Origin: Ophiothrix spiculata
Lineage: Eukaryota; Echinodermata; Ophiuroidea; Amphilepidida; Ophiotrichidae
Reading direction: 5' to 3' (one strand)
DNA length: 31,972 nucleotides
Assembly (NCBI GenBank): GCA_000969725.1
Contig: JXSR01S019646.1
In this document: positions 1 to 10,610 of the stretch, in pieces
How the letters are laid out: every line of letters starts with the position of its first letter
Position numbering within the stretch: the first letter of the stretch is position 1
Program-made: the position numbers and the translations under genes
The notes under the pieces: model-generated
The model's input: only the letters and a program-made list of their open reading frames with translations
What the model was told of the DNA's origin: nothing
The model's database searches: none

Positions 1-1597
1 CCATCATGCATTGCAACAGGTGACTAATCATGTGATCAACTACAACATAATGATAAGCAGCAGACTGGATAGCAACGGTACATGAGTTTCACTCCCATCA
101 ACCTCTAAGGTCTCTGATTATCTGTCACAAGAGAAGTTATCACATACTTCCTGTCATGCATTGCTTCCACTTGGACTGCTTGCCTAGGAAGTGATGTAAA
201 TAGTTAGCGCTAGTTATAAAATGACCTGAAATCAAAGTTTGTTGTTGCAATCTAGCCTTCTGGGCATGACAAACTTACCACAATTTTGTATACAAGAAAT
301 CCTTTATGAAGCAATTCATGATGGGAATCGCATAGAATCTCTCTTTAACAACTGTCACATTGTGGTATAGTAGCTTCAGCAGATAGTGATGATACAGATA
401 TAAGACCAATTTGCTGTTAGGCCAAAAAAAGAAACACGTTTGTTTCTGGTAACCTTGGCGCGTTTCTGTTAAGTTACATATTTCCCGCATTAATTTTTTT
501 TCATATTTCGTATCAAAAAAAAAATTAAAAATTAAAAAATCTGTAAAAAAGCTTGAAAAAAAAAACTTAATTACAATAAATCGTTCATATGTGAGAGCCA
601 GCGAAATATTTAGCGCTTCTAAGATACTGGCTCGAAACTATGGTCCACAACCATATTATCCGATGCAGAATTTACATTCATACAACGGTCGATCAAGTAC
701 GAATATATGTTCTCGAGATAAGAATTTGGGTCAAATTAATATGAATGCATGTGTGACGATGTTCGTGGCTTTACAGTCTGAATATCAGCTGATCAAGTTA
801 GCATTTTTTTGTTAAAAAAAAGAAAAAAAGAAAAATAGCATATCGCATTGCATTTTCGAAAAGTAAAAAATAAAAAAGCACATATCGTATTATACTTTTC
901 AAGCATGATACCAGAAACAAACTTTTTTTTTTTTGGCCTTATGCCGGCAACGGTTAGTCACAATAAATTTTTTAATTTAATCCATCTATTCAAAATTAAA
1001 TATGTTGCTGCAACCAAAACAACAAGGGAACTGATATTTGTCGGCTGATCGTGCTTGCTGAAATATTGTCCATGATAAAAGAAGGTATAGGTTGTGACTT
1101 GAAATTGTTGATGTCATTGCAATGATGTTGCATTCAACAACTCATCGTATCTTCTTATACGATAGCGCGCCATTGTTGATTCGTGATGAATCCACAGTTG
1201 ATATTCAAATAAGCGCGTCACGCATGGCACAGCGTACAAGGAGGTGTGTATACGCAGTACACCTAAATCAGCACACGGTTCGTCGGGCATTGGGAACTTG
1301 AGTACGTGCATTGACTGGCGTTTGGGAACAGTAAAAAATGACAAAGCACAAACATGCATTGCTGTGCGCAATACAGTAGTGATGCTTCTTCTGCGATTGG
1401 TTTTTAGAAGTACCTTGAATTTGCTATCCATAAACAATGATGATGGTGCATGGTGTCCTGTACGTAAAACTTTTTTATGTTACATGTAGATGCACATTGA
1501 CCATTGGAATGTGACAAAGCCATTTAGAAACCAACTTTAAACAATTTATTTGAATATTTAACTACAGAGCTCAGAGCGAGACTATTGCTTTCATATG
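1..1597. other. No gene recognised; AT-rich flank
   Basis: A/T tracts occur at about 490-580 and a T12 run at 923-934. Two patches are less AT-rich (about 590-790 and 1110-1450) and stay open for 70-107 codons, but the translations resemble no family I know and no convincing splice-site pair frames them. They could be decayed transposon sequence. Confidence 0.4.
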
Positions 1598-1833
1598 CGT
1601 AGCCAGGATTGCGTACCCCGGGGTCCGCAATATTGAATAAATCCTAGTCCAAAATGACGACGGGTCCAGGGGCTGCTATGGGCAACTGCCTATATCGAAC
1701 AGTTGCCAAATATATTATTAGCACTGTAGTTAGACTACTGGGCCTTTTTTTCGCTGTATTGCCATTGTTTTTTATTTCTTTTTTCTTTGTAGACCCCAGG
1801 GTGCACGCGCCCCTTCCACACCCCCTGGCTACG
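1598..1833. mobile_element. MITE with CGTAGCCAGG terminal inverted repeats
   Basis: CGTAGCCAGG at 1598-1607 is matched by its reverse complement CCTGGCTACG at 1824-1833. Behind each end lies a GC-rich patch (accccggggtcc on the left, gcgccccttccacacccc on the right) within AT-rich DNA. At 236 bp with no coding capacity it fits a non-autonomous DNA transposon. Open frames on both strands here are incidental. Confidence 0.6.
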
Positions 1834-2381
1834 ACAATGGTTTTCCCTGTAATTTCTGAAAACAAAAGTTTTGACAAAATTAATGAAATTTTCCAAAAAT
1901 AATGAATAATGAAATCCTGACCTCAAATATCACTGGGAAAATAAAATGTGACGGAAACTAATCATTTCATTTCATTAGCCTGTCTAAAAGAAAGTGTGGG
2001 GATTCAGCATATCCCAAATGTCATCAGGACATGTGTGTACTGGTTACATGGTCTCCTAAACTGTTGACAAAAGCTTCTCTTTCATTTAATGCGTCTTCAA
2101 TTGTTGTCTGCTCGCCCACCTCATCAAGTACTTCACACTTGTAGTGAATGTGAACCACATGGGATCACGGGCTATAAATAACGACACTGCTCACGGTATC
2201 AAATGACATTTTAAGCAGCGAGGCCCAAACAATGGAACATAAAGACTTCTCTGTGTTTTAAAGGAAATCATATCCAAACAGCAGCAGGGAATTTGATGAC
2301 TTGTATTCTAACCCCTTTAAAATATTGAAGCATATGAATTGTGCAAAAATGCTGTAATGGTTGATATAGGGAAGACCAGGG
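1834..2381. other. No feature seen
   Basis: AT-rich single-copy-looking sequence without an ORF, RNA-like structure or repeat that I could support. Confidence 0.4.
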
Positions 2382-2609
2382 GTCGATTTCACTAACATTA
2401 CGATGCATCGTAGCTAACGAAGGGTTCAGCTCATAACTACAACTAGACTTCACAAAGATGTGAAAACCCTTCGTAAGGTACATGAACTATGCATTAGAAA
2501 ATCTAACCCTTTGTTCAACGTTGCGTGCGGTCAAGAGGTGGTCGTAGCTAATGATGGGTTTTGGTCTTACGATGGGTTAACGATGCATTTTAGCGTTAGT
2601 GAAATCGAC
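2382..2609. mobile_element. MITE with GTCGATTTCACTAAC termini and internal ACGATGCATCGT palindromes
   Basis: A perfect 15-bp inverted repeat (2382-2396 against 2595-2609) bounds 228 bp. Similarity continues inward with gaps: both ends next carry an ATGCATCGT core and then a CTAACGAAGGG- or TTAACCCATCGTAAG-like segment. The left end holds the perfect 12-bp palindrome ACGATGCATCGT. Internal pieces of the same motif recur (cccttcgtaagg, ggtcgtagctaatgatggg), so the element folds on itself repeatedly. No clear target-site duplication was identified. Confidence 0.8.
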
Positions 2610-4031
2610 TTCAGGTCTACTTAGAACATTTAAGGTATGTTGGAACTATGAGCTTTTGTTCTTCATAGAGAAAGAAATGCATACGTGATAAACAGGGGGT
2701 AGGGGGTTACTTAGTACAAACGGGGTTATAGGGATGTGCCACAAATTCGAGTAGCAAAAATCAAGCTCTCTGGTATTTCAATTGCTCTTTTTTCTTTGCA
2801 AAATGTGGTATTTTGATGGGTTTTGTTTGGGCTCATATAGGATCTTCACAAAAAATTTGGAATTTGTGCCATAATAGTAGGGATGTCCAATGAGAAAATT
2901 AAAGTTCCTATTCAATTTGTTTTCATAACACATTCAAATTGCATGTACTCAGTATAATGACACCAAGATCACATCTGTGGGTCAAGCGGTTCCAGGGATA
3001 TTAAAGGTTTTGTCCCAAAAATTTGGCACTATTTGAGCTACAAATAAGGGTAAATTAGAGAAAATGTCAACATAAGGAATTTACGGGCGTGTAAAAATGA
3101 CAAACAAACCAAGAAACTGATTTGTTTTAAATATTTTTCTTCTACCAGTGCCTGACAATAGCTAAGCATCCAAAAAAATCCCATGTAGCACTTCGTATTG
3201 AAAATATCCGCCCAAACTTGAGGTCATTTGTTAAATTTCAACAAATGGACCCATTTGACAAAGTGTTTCAGATGTACAACGGGAGTAGGGTTGAATAGAC
3301 AACACGGCACAGACACTGACGTTGCCCCAGCAAGGTATGGGAAATAATGACAACTACAGTAACTGTCCTTACTCCCGCAAAAACTAAAAGTACTTAAATA
3401 TCTATAATATTGTACTGATTTTTACTAGATAATGACATGAAAGAGGTATGCATGTCAGCCCTGGCATCATCAGTTACATTCTGATTTTGAATCAAATTCA
3501 CAATTTTTACAGATACCATCCAAAAAGACGAAAGAAAACTTTGGCGTGTTTTGCAATGTCCAGCTTTTGTTTATGCCTGTAGTTGCTGGGTACAGCGTCA
3601 TGATTATTCGCACTCGGGATTTATATATTATTTAGTGCTTCCACCTGGATCATAAATTACTTACACTTATTGCATTGGTAAGACACATTCAAGCTACATA
3701 GTTCCACATGTTACTTTTCTTTTTAATTAGGATACCGATTTCTTCAGCTATTGACAACCCACATAGCGATTACATGGCTTTGATATTACCGTCAATTAGC
3801 TTTAATATCAGACATAATTGGTTTCATGATATTGTCAGTGGTTTTTCAATATTTGGTGTTTGCAAAGGTCAAATTGAAGTTTTTCATCCAAACATAAAAT
3901 GCAAAGCTGATCAAAAATACTTTGAGCCTATTGTTGCTGACAACAAAAGAGGACATATATGTACATAATATGAAAAATGTTACATCCTACACAGTCTTAT
4001 TCAATCAATTTGCTAACATAAAATCTAGACA
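2610..4031. other. No feature seen
   Basis: About 1.4 kb of AT-rich intron-like or intergenic sequence. Short open frames (for example 3708-3968 on the plus strand) show no family resemblance, no compositional shift and no splice-site framing. Confidence 0.4.
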
Positions 4032-4379
4032 TTAAAGCAATACTATAAGATTTTGATCAAAAATGGTTTCTAGTAAAAACAGCATACAAAGGAAGAATGT
4101 GAATATCTAAAAGTGTATTTTGTAAAAAAGTTGTTTATAGCCACCACAAAATGGATAAAAAGCACATGCATGCTTTCCTATACTAATACATGTTGAATTA
4201 AATTCAGGATCCAGAATTTAATTCAACAAATGTCCATAACAGAAAAAGTAAGCATCTTTGAGCCAAATCGTTTGGAGGGTATTCATATCTACCAAAAACA
4301 AACCCAATAAGCCCCAAAAATCCAAAGTCATGGGTGACAGGGGGCGCTTCATTTTTAACACTTTATAGTATTGCTTTAA
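4032..4379. mobile_element. MITE with 17-bp TTAA-starting terminal inverted repeats
   Basis: TTAAAGCAATACTATAA at 4032-4048 is repeated as a perfect reverse complement at 4363-4379, bounding 348 bp. Near the centre is a second hairpin, GTTGAATTAAATTC / GAATTTAATTCAAC with an 8-nt loop, at about 4192-4227. The TTAA at both extremities could be the target duplication of a piggyBac-like element, or simply part of the terminal repeat. Confidence 0.75.
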
Positions 4380-5640
4380 GCACTGTATGCATATGAATGA
4401 GAATTCTGGACTTACAGGTAGGTTCTTTTTCATGGTAATATTTACTAACTAATTGACATTGACCTCTGAATGCATTTTTGTGAGGTTTAATCTTTAGGTT
4501 GTTTCTTGATTACTCTTCGAGAGGCGAAAGAAAGTATGCTAACTCTGGGATGAGGATGTTATGTAAATACATAAGAAATGGAAAATAAGTAGGCCTATAC
4601 CAATTAATTTTATGTTTTAAGCCATATCTCCAAAACTATAAAGAATTTGAATATGAAATTTTGGATTTATAATTAGAAAATATGAACTTCAATTTAACAT
4701 CAAAAAGTATACTTCTTCCGGTTGAGAATATGATCGGAACCTCACCTTTAAGCTACACCTGGACAAAGAGGTGGAAAAATGACACTTTCTGAACAAAATA
4801 TAATTTTTCAAGAAGCAAAATCATTGAAAAAAGCAGAGGCGGCTGATCATGAGCATCAACTTGAAGACAGGCGCTGTTCTGAAAAAAAAAAGGTGCAGGC
4901 AGCCTCCTTTAATACATCTACCCCTGCCCAACACGATACCACTCCTTTCTGGATTGTATATACATCAGTGCATTAATATCCCTGTATAAATCTAAGGTGA
5001 AAAGGTCAAGAAATGAAATCCTTTATCTGATGTGAGATGACATCAACAGGATTCCTTCAGGATATGGGGCACAAATAGCAAATCAACTGGAGAGAAAGAT
5101 CTTCATCAGGTAATAAATCCCTGTCAAAAATGCCTCATATGGCCAAGCTTTTAAAACATGGTTCACATCCTCATAATATTTTATTTTGTTTTTATTTTAA
5201 TGTTTCTTATTTCAACAGGCACAACCACATTGAAACATCTCTCAATGTTCCTATGTGTTGTATGGGTAAAAAAATAACAGATGAGTTAAAATTATTGATA
5301 CCATTGCAGCCCATTTCTGAGCATTTTCACTTTTCATGGTTTTATACAGAGCTGTTTTTCAGATAAGAGGCAGGTATGAGAACAAGTATATTATGTAGGC
5401 CTAATTTAACAAAACATCCTGAAATTTCCTGGAAAATGGGACTTTCTTATATACGGTACTTCTCTACATTCAACAAATTTCCTAAAATTGGGTCATTTGC
5501 TGAAAATTCTTATGCCTGAGTAGCTCTGATTACAGTGCTGTGTTCTACACCTAATCAGGGTCAACATCATTTTAGCCATAAATGTTGGGCTTTGCCCTCT
5601 TTGCTCGCTGACGGTGTATTGGGAGAGAACGGTACATCTT
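4380..5640. other. No feature seen
   Basis: AT-rich sequence with TAGGCCTA octamers at 4590-4597 and 5396-5403. Short open frames, including a lysine/glutamate-rich one at 4779-4976, have no flanking splice signals or recognisable homology. Confidence 0.4.
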
Positions 5641-5702
5641 AGGCGAAATGTTAACCGTGCTAGCATGGTCAACCATGGTCAAGACATGGTTGACCATGGT
5701 CA

Positions 5703-5925
5703 GCCATGGTTACCATGGTCACCACGGTACACCATGCTTAAGCATCGCTGAACATGGTCAGCCATGGTGTCACCATGGTATACCATGCTTAAGCATGGCT
5801 GAACATGGTCAGCCATGGTGTCACCATGGTATACCATGCTTAAGCATGGCTGAACATGGTCAGCCATGGTGTTACCATGGTATACCATGCTTAAGCATGG
5901 CTGAACATGGTCAGCCATGGTCAAC
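5703..5925. repeat. 51-bp tandem repeat, four copies plus a partial
   Basis: Units begin gccatggt at 5703, 5761, 5812, 5863 and 5914. The first unit is 58 bp, the others exactly 51 bp. Each unit contains the perfect 16-bp palindrome CCATGCTTAAGCATGG (one base changed in the first copy). Because 51 is 17 codons and the unit lacks stops, both strands stay open for 75-119 codons with a 17-residue periodic translation. I treat this as a by-product of repeat length rather than a gene. Confidence 0.85.
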
Positions 5926-6368
5926 CATCGTTGGAGTGTGTTTGACCATGGTCAGGCAATTTCAAATTATGACATTGACCGTAGTAGAAAATCCATGTGA
6001 ATGTTAACCATGATTGACCATAGTTGACCATGGTCAAACAGATACAATTTAACACGACAGTTTTTGTATATTTAATCTTTTTATATAGAATTATATTCAC
6101 AAAATTTAAGTTATGATATACTTTCTTGTTTCACAACAAGAATATAACCATGGAAAAAACTATGGAAGATATGACCGTGGCTGACCATGGTCAACCATGG
6201 TTAACCATCATATCGACCATGGTTGGCCATGGTTAACCATGGTCAAACATGCCAAGCTTTTGACCATGGTGACTGGATGTGTTTGACCATGGCGTGCCAT
6301 TTTTCAAAAACACGGCTAACCATGGTCAAACTCTGCATGTTTGACCATGGTTGACCATGGTTGACCAT

Positions 6369-6516
6369 GGTCAAACATGCCAAGCTTTTGACCATGGTTG
6401 AGCATGGTCAAACATGCCAAGCTTTTGACCATGGTTGACCATGGTCAAACATGCCAAGCTTTTGACCATGGTTGAGCATGGTCAAACATGCCAAGCTTTT
6501 GACCATGGTGACTGGA
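6369..6516. repeat. 37-bp tandem repeat within the CCATGG array
   Basis: The string ggtcaaacatgccaagcttt starts at 6369, 6406, 6443 and 6480, an exact 37-bp period, each followed by tgaccatggttga(g/c)cat or a variant. A fifth copy lies apart at 6241. The unit at 6480 continues into sequence shared with 6241-6327, showing that a larger block was also duplicated. Confidence 0.8.
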
Positions 6517-6974
6517 TGTGTTTGACCATGGCGTGCCATTTTTCAAAAAACACGGCTAACCATGGTTTGACCATGGTCAAAACCCCATGGTTAACAATGG
6601 TTAAACCATGCTTTTTTCGCCTGGGAAGTTCTAATGCCTGCGACAGTCCTTTGAGGACAAAAAAATGCTATATATTAATATTTGTTCAAGAAATTGACTT
6701 TACAGTGCACTGAATCATTTCATAAGAACTGTGGCTTCAAAATGGGTACAACTATTGAAACTCAAAAACGTCACGAAAAAGCATCACCCTCGGTTTAAAG
6801 AATTGTACAGTAAGCCGTAATACAGAAAATCTTGAAACAAACAGTCCATACTTAGCCTTGGGGAGATGTGCTCAATTTTGCATATAGGAACCACTTGCAC
6901 TTGATGACAGTAGGTCTATACATTCTCAGACAATTGCCTCTAGATGAAACCATGAGTCAAGAGGTCATTTATTT

Positions 6975-8035
6975 GAGTGGCATTAGGTGTGGGCTATACG
7001 TAAGTCATAATTGCTTTTTTCAGTATTTCTATCTGTCAACAGTTTTTATGCATTGCAACTGATCTATCTCAACATGAAATGGCGAAAAAAAATTAATCGG
7101 GTCGAAGAAAAAGTGTGCCGCGCCCTCTTGTGACCGTATGTCATTTTAGAGAAATTCTTGTTTATTTTACAAAAATTGTTTTTTAATTCACAATTCTTGA
7201 TCTTTTTGATTTGTGAAATTGGGTCAATGGTTATCAAGTGGAGTCAAAGGAACACAAATATGAAGTTTTTGTAAACCCTAGTCATTTCGTATTCCTGAAA
7301 ATTGACGTTTTTTGTCAAAATTCCAAGCGAGGGTGCTTTTTGCAATTATGCGCAATTTGTACAACTTTGTGTAAATTAAAGTATGCAGATGTTAAGATAC
7401 TCTGATTTTTAATTTACCCAAGAAATTTGAGCCTTGTACTATAATTAGTTTGATCGTAGTACCCATTTTAACGTTATTTTAATGTTCCTATACATTTGTA
7501 TAGGGAAAAGTTCGTTGACCCCTATGCTTTTACATAGGGTTATTATTGACGTATTTAAACGAGTCTAACTGACAAACTGAAGTAGATAGAAGGCTCAAAT
7601 TTTGTAAGCAGATCAAACTTGATACCGCCTTGGCAGCTGCCACCTTAAAATTAGCAAAAGCAATTTCTTTTGCGCATAATCATTAAAAGCGCCCTCACAC
7701 ACAATTTTGAAGGAAAACATCAATTTTTACGACAACGAAATGTCTAATAGTCATGAAAACTCTTAACATGGATTTCATAACTTATTTACACATATTAAAA
7801 CATTGAAATTGCTTCAAAATGTAAAAGATTTTTAGATTTTAAGCATTTTCTTCTCTAATACACAGATATTTACTATGGCGACACACTGACACTAGAGGGC
7901 GCAGCACACTTTTTTCTTTGACCTATAACCAAAAATTTTGTCATTTCAAGTTGAGATAGGTCAAGTGCAATCCAAAAAAACTGTTGACAAGGCAAACTGA
8001 AAAATCACCCATTTATAGCCCACTCCTAGTGGCAT
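6975..8035. mobile_element. Diverged giant palindrome (~530-bp arms) centred near 7512
   Basis: The two halves are reverse complements of each other with many substitutions and few indels. Matched landmarks include gtgggctata (6989) with tatagcccac (8014); gatctatctcaac (7061) with gttgagataggtc (7950); gtgtgccgcgccctct with agagggcgcagcacac; and tatgcgcaa (7347) with ttgcgcata (7670). Paired coordinates sum to 15012-15025, so the centre is constant. Near the centre two smaller hairpins face each other (CCTATACATTTGTATAGG and CCCTATGCTTTTACATAGGG). No ORF is present. It could be an old foldback transposon, a large MITE or an inverted duplication. Confidence 0.75.
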
Positions 8036-8655
8036 ATTGAAGACACTCAAAGATGGTCTTTAAATTGGACAAAATGGGTCATTTGATCATTTTAAGTCTT
8101 AGTTTTGTCCTTTTTATCTTTAACATGAAAAATGTCTGATATGTACATACATTGTAAAGTCAAATTGTCAAAAGATTGTCCTATGAACCTTAAAATTAGA
8201 TAATCAAATTCTTCCGCTACTATATCTGCAGTTCAAAACCTAACGTGGTTGTATTTTCAATGAACTTTTCCCAAGCAGGCTTTGCCATGTCTGCGGGGTA
8301 TATTCCACCTCAAATCTCAATCTAATTTTCCCAGGATTTACTGACAGTCTCTGACACTATATCCAGTTGTATACATAAACTAGCAATGCAAGGGGTAGAT
8401 ACAATTTGTAGGCAAATTTAATTCAGTACAGATAGATAATTCAATTTACAATGATACAGACTACTTTGGTGCTTTTTCCAGCATGATTGTGTTTTCTGAT
8501 ATAGAGTACGAGATGAGCAAATTGTTCAGCAGACCATATGTTAAATATACTATTTAAAAATAATAGCACCTTAAAAAATGTATTAAAAATATTTTCTAAA
8601 TTTTATATTCAATTGGGATCTGCCTCAGTCTGCTAGTCATGAGTGTTAATTATTT

Positions 8656-9102
8656 TATACCCCGTTCAGATGGAGCCAAAAAGTAGTCTTTAGCCGTATT
8701 CCAGTTATATATCAAGTTCAAAATTCGCTTGTGTGCGAAAAGTTCGAGCTGACTTAAGTGGGCTTTCAAGAAGTTGTATCGTATTTTCAACTCCCTAAAA
8801 AGCAAGTTAAGTCTTGTTAGTAAGCCGATGTAACATAACTAACTACGACTTTCCGTCAATGTGAACACCTGTCGTCAATAGTCGAGTTGAATTCATGTTT
8901 ATTTCCACAGCGCATTGACCTGAGGCGTACGTCATTTCCGTAAATTATAAGCAGTGTTAATTTCAATTCGACTTCAACATCGTAGTGTGTGTGAACGGTC
9001 GTAAGTCAAGTTACTTTCCGCTAATCCAAGGTTGTGTTTGAAATTTAAAATGAACTCAATGTCGACTTAAAATGACTTTTGTGCGTGTCTAAACGGGGTA
9101 TA
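8656..9102. mobile_element. MITE with TATACCCCGTTYAGA terminal inverted repeats
   Basis: The left end tataccccgttcaga (8656-8670) matches the reverse complement of the right end (about 9088-9102) with one C/T difference. The TA at each edge may be the target-site duplication. The 447-bp interior is rich in short inverted GACTT/AAGTC words (cgacttaa, agtcgagttg, gtcaagttac) and is less AT-rich than its surroundings. No coding capacity. Confidence 0.75.
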
Positions 9103-9120
9103 TAAGTCTGAAACCCTTTG

Positions 9121-9340
9121 GCCCGTTTTCACTAAAGTTATTCCAGGAATAACTTTATTCCTGAAGTTATTCCTGGATTTCGCATTCTTGGATTAGAGAT
9201 AGCCTACAGTCCTGAATTAAGTTGAATTTTACAAAGCTTGGAATAACTAATCAATTGATTAACTTTGTTCTCTGTTTGCGAATACCAAATGACTAGGCCT
9301 ACATGAATGGAATGAAAAGTTATTCCTGGATTAAATTTAT
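9121..9340. mobile_element. MITE or foldback with GCCCGTTTTCACTAA end and TTATTCCAGGAATAA palindromes
   Basis: TCCAGGAATAACTTT at 9142-9156 recurs inverted at 9316-9330, and a third inverted copy (agttattcctgga) sits at about 9165-9177. The left end holds the palindrome GTTATTCCaGGAATAAC. The left terminus gcccgttttcactaaagtta resembles the end of the 2382-2609 element around TTTCACTAA. The right terminus is not clearly preserved, so the boundary there is approximate. Confidence 0.55.
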
Positions 9341-9916
9341 TCCTCTTTTCAAAATTCAAGTGGTTTTGACAAATAGATGGGTGTTCGAAATATAACTTTT
9401 GGCCTCAATTGTGACAACAAATTGACCAATTGTAAAACTGAATCATTTTTGACATACATTTCTCTAAAATAGAAGTGTATTTGTAAGTAATTTGAATCTA
9501 TCATCCCTACCCCTGCTTTTCCTCAAGAACCACCTACACATTTAGCTCAAACCTTTTAAAAAAGTGAAAAAAAAATATATGAAAAATGAATACCAATGTA
9601 AACAATACATGCAAACGGTTACTTCCTGCTTGACAGCAAATACATCAAAGGAAAGAAAGACCTGTCTGATATCTATTCAGTGTGGATGTCTTTGACCTTT
9701 ATGCATTCTACCAATTTTGTCTTTTTTTGCCAAGTTTTACCTCATGCAACGGTAATTACTATTCAATCATTTTTGATTCATTGTCTATTTTAAGTGAAAT
9801 GAAACGCTTCTTGACGTACTGTACAATTCCAAAAAAAAAAAATCTGTGTCCAATTGTGAATGATTTGTCAGTATTTATAAACACAACATCAATAGATCAA
9901 AATCAACTATTTTGAC

Positions 9917-10240
9917 ATGACAATTCTATTAAACTGGATTTTTGGATGAATCATGAAATTTTGGAACTATTGCATTGTCAAATTTTACAAATATTGGAAC
10001 TATATCCCACTCTTTGACCATTAAAGTTTGAATCTAGAATTTGAAATGCATGTGGGTCAATATCATCAACCATTCTGATATGACAAATGATTCTATTTAA
10101 CTGTTTTAGGATGAATCATGACATTTTTGAACTACTTTTTTTCTGTCAAATTTAATAATGGACCTATATCCCACTCTTTGACCATTTAAGTTTGAATCCA
10201 GAGTTTTAAAAGTAAGAGACAATGGATTCTCTTCATCATT
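9917..10240. repeat. 163-bp tandem duplication, two copies
   Basis: Segments starting at 9917 and 10080 align over their length. Shared strings are ggatgaatcatga, tatatcccactctttgacca and tttgaatc(t/c)agag/a, with anchors displaced by exactly 163 bp (10013 against 10176). The copies differ by scattered substitutions and short indels, so the duplication is not recent. No ORF spans it. Confidence 0.75.
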
Positions 10241-10610
10241 TAAAGGGGCAATTCATGATCCACTATTCACCCTCAAGGTCACCTCTACCAAAATAGAGTT
10301 TTTTTGCTTATACGAATCGTCAACTGGTATATGTTACGATCTCCAAACCATTCTTTCACCTGTGCTTGCATTTTTGAGAAAAGTGAGAAAATGTGTCATT
10401 TTCTAATTATTGTTGGGGCTCCGACAGTAATTACAACACAGTACTGTAGCCTATGGGGATTTTTGAAAAGCTGAAAAGCTTGTAACTTGGAAACGAATGG
10501 TCGGAATCAAGTAAAATTTTCAGTATATATATTTATTATGTACTCTTCTTCTTATTTAGCTAGAAAACAGGCGAAATCATCAAAATCATGAATTGCTCTG
10601 GACTTTAAAT
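10239..10610. mobile_element. MITE with TTTAAAG...GCAATTCATGAT inverted ends
   Basis: GCAATTCATGAT at 10248-10259 is repeated in reverse complement at 10585-10596. Outside it each end has TTTAAAG (left atttaaag, right ctttaaat), with a few extra bases (tccaga) in the right copy. The ~370-bp interior has no coding potential and includes a short GC-richer patch near 10410-10450. Confidence 0.6.

Larger units (their letters stand above)
5641..6622. repeat. CCATGG palindrome array, possibly one foldback element with AGGCGAAA ends
   Basis: By hand count about 34 CCATGG hexamers fall in roughly 950 bp, mostly inside the larger palindromes ACCATGGT, TTGACCATGGTCAA and GTTAACCATGGT. The block begins AGGCGAAA (5641-5648) and ends with the reverse complement TTTCGCCT (6615-6622). 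It consists of a 51-bp array (5703-5925), a CCATGG-poor AT-rich spacer (about 6040-6150), and a 37-bp array (6369-6490) flanked by an ~88-bp near-identical direct duplication (about 6241-6327 and 6480-6567). No coding function is supported. Confidence 0.85.

Noticed and set aside
591-815. 74-codon plus-strand open frame
   Set aside because: Somewhat higher GC than flanks, but no homology recognised and no splice-site framing.
1114-1437. Overlapping open frames on both strands in a less AT-rich patch
   Set aside because: No recognisable domain in either frame. A possible 51-nt minus-strand exon between an AG and a GT is too short to support.
5648-6007. 119-codon open frame with a 17-residue repeat as a repeat protein gene
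   Set aside because: It is a consequence of the 51-bp stop-free palindromic repeat and is open on both strands. No start context, splice sites or known family.
5703-6516. CRISPR-like repeat array
   Set aside because: Units abut as tandem repeats without unique spacers, and the DNA is eukaryotic.
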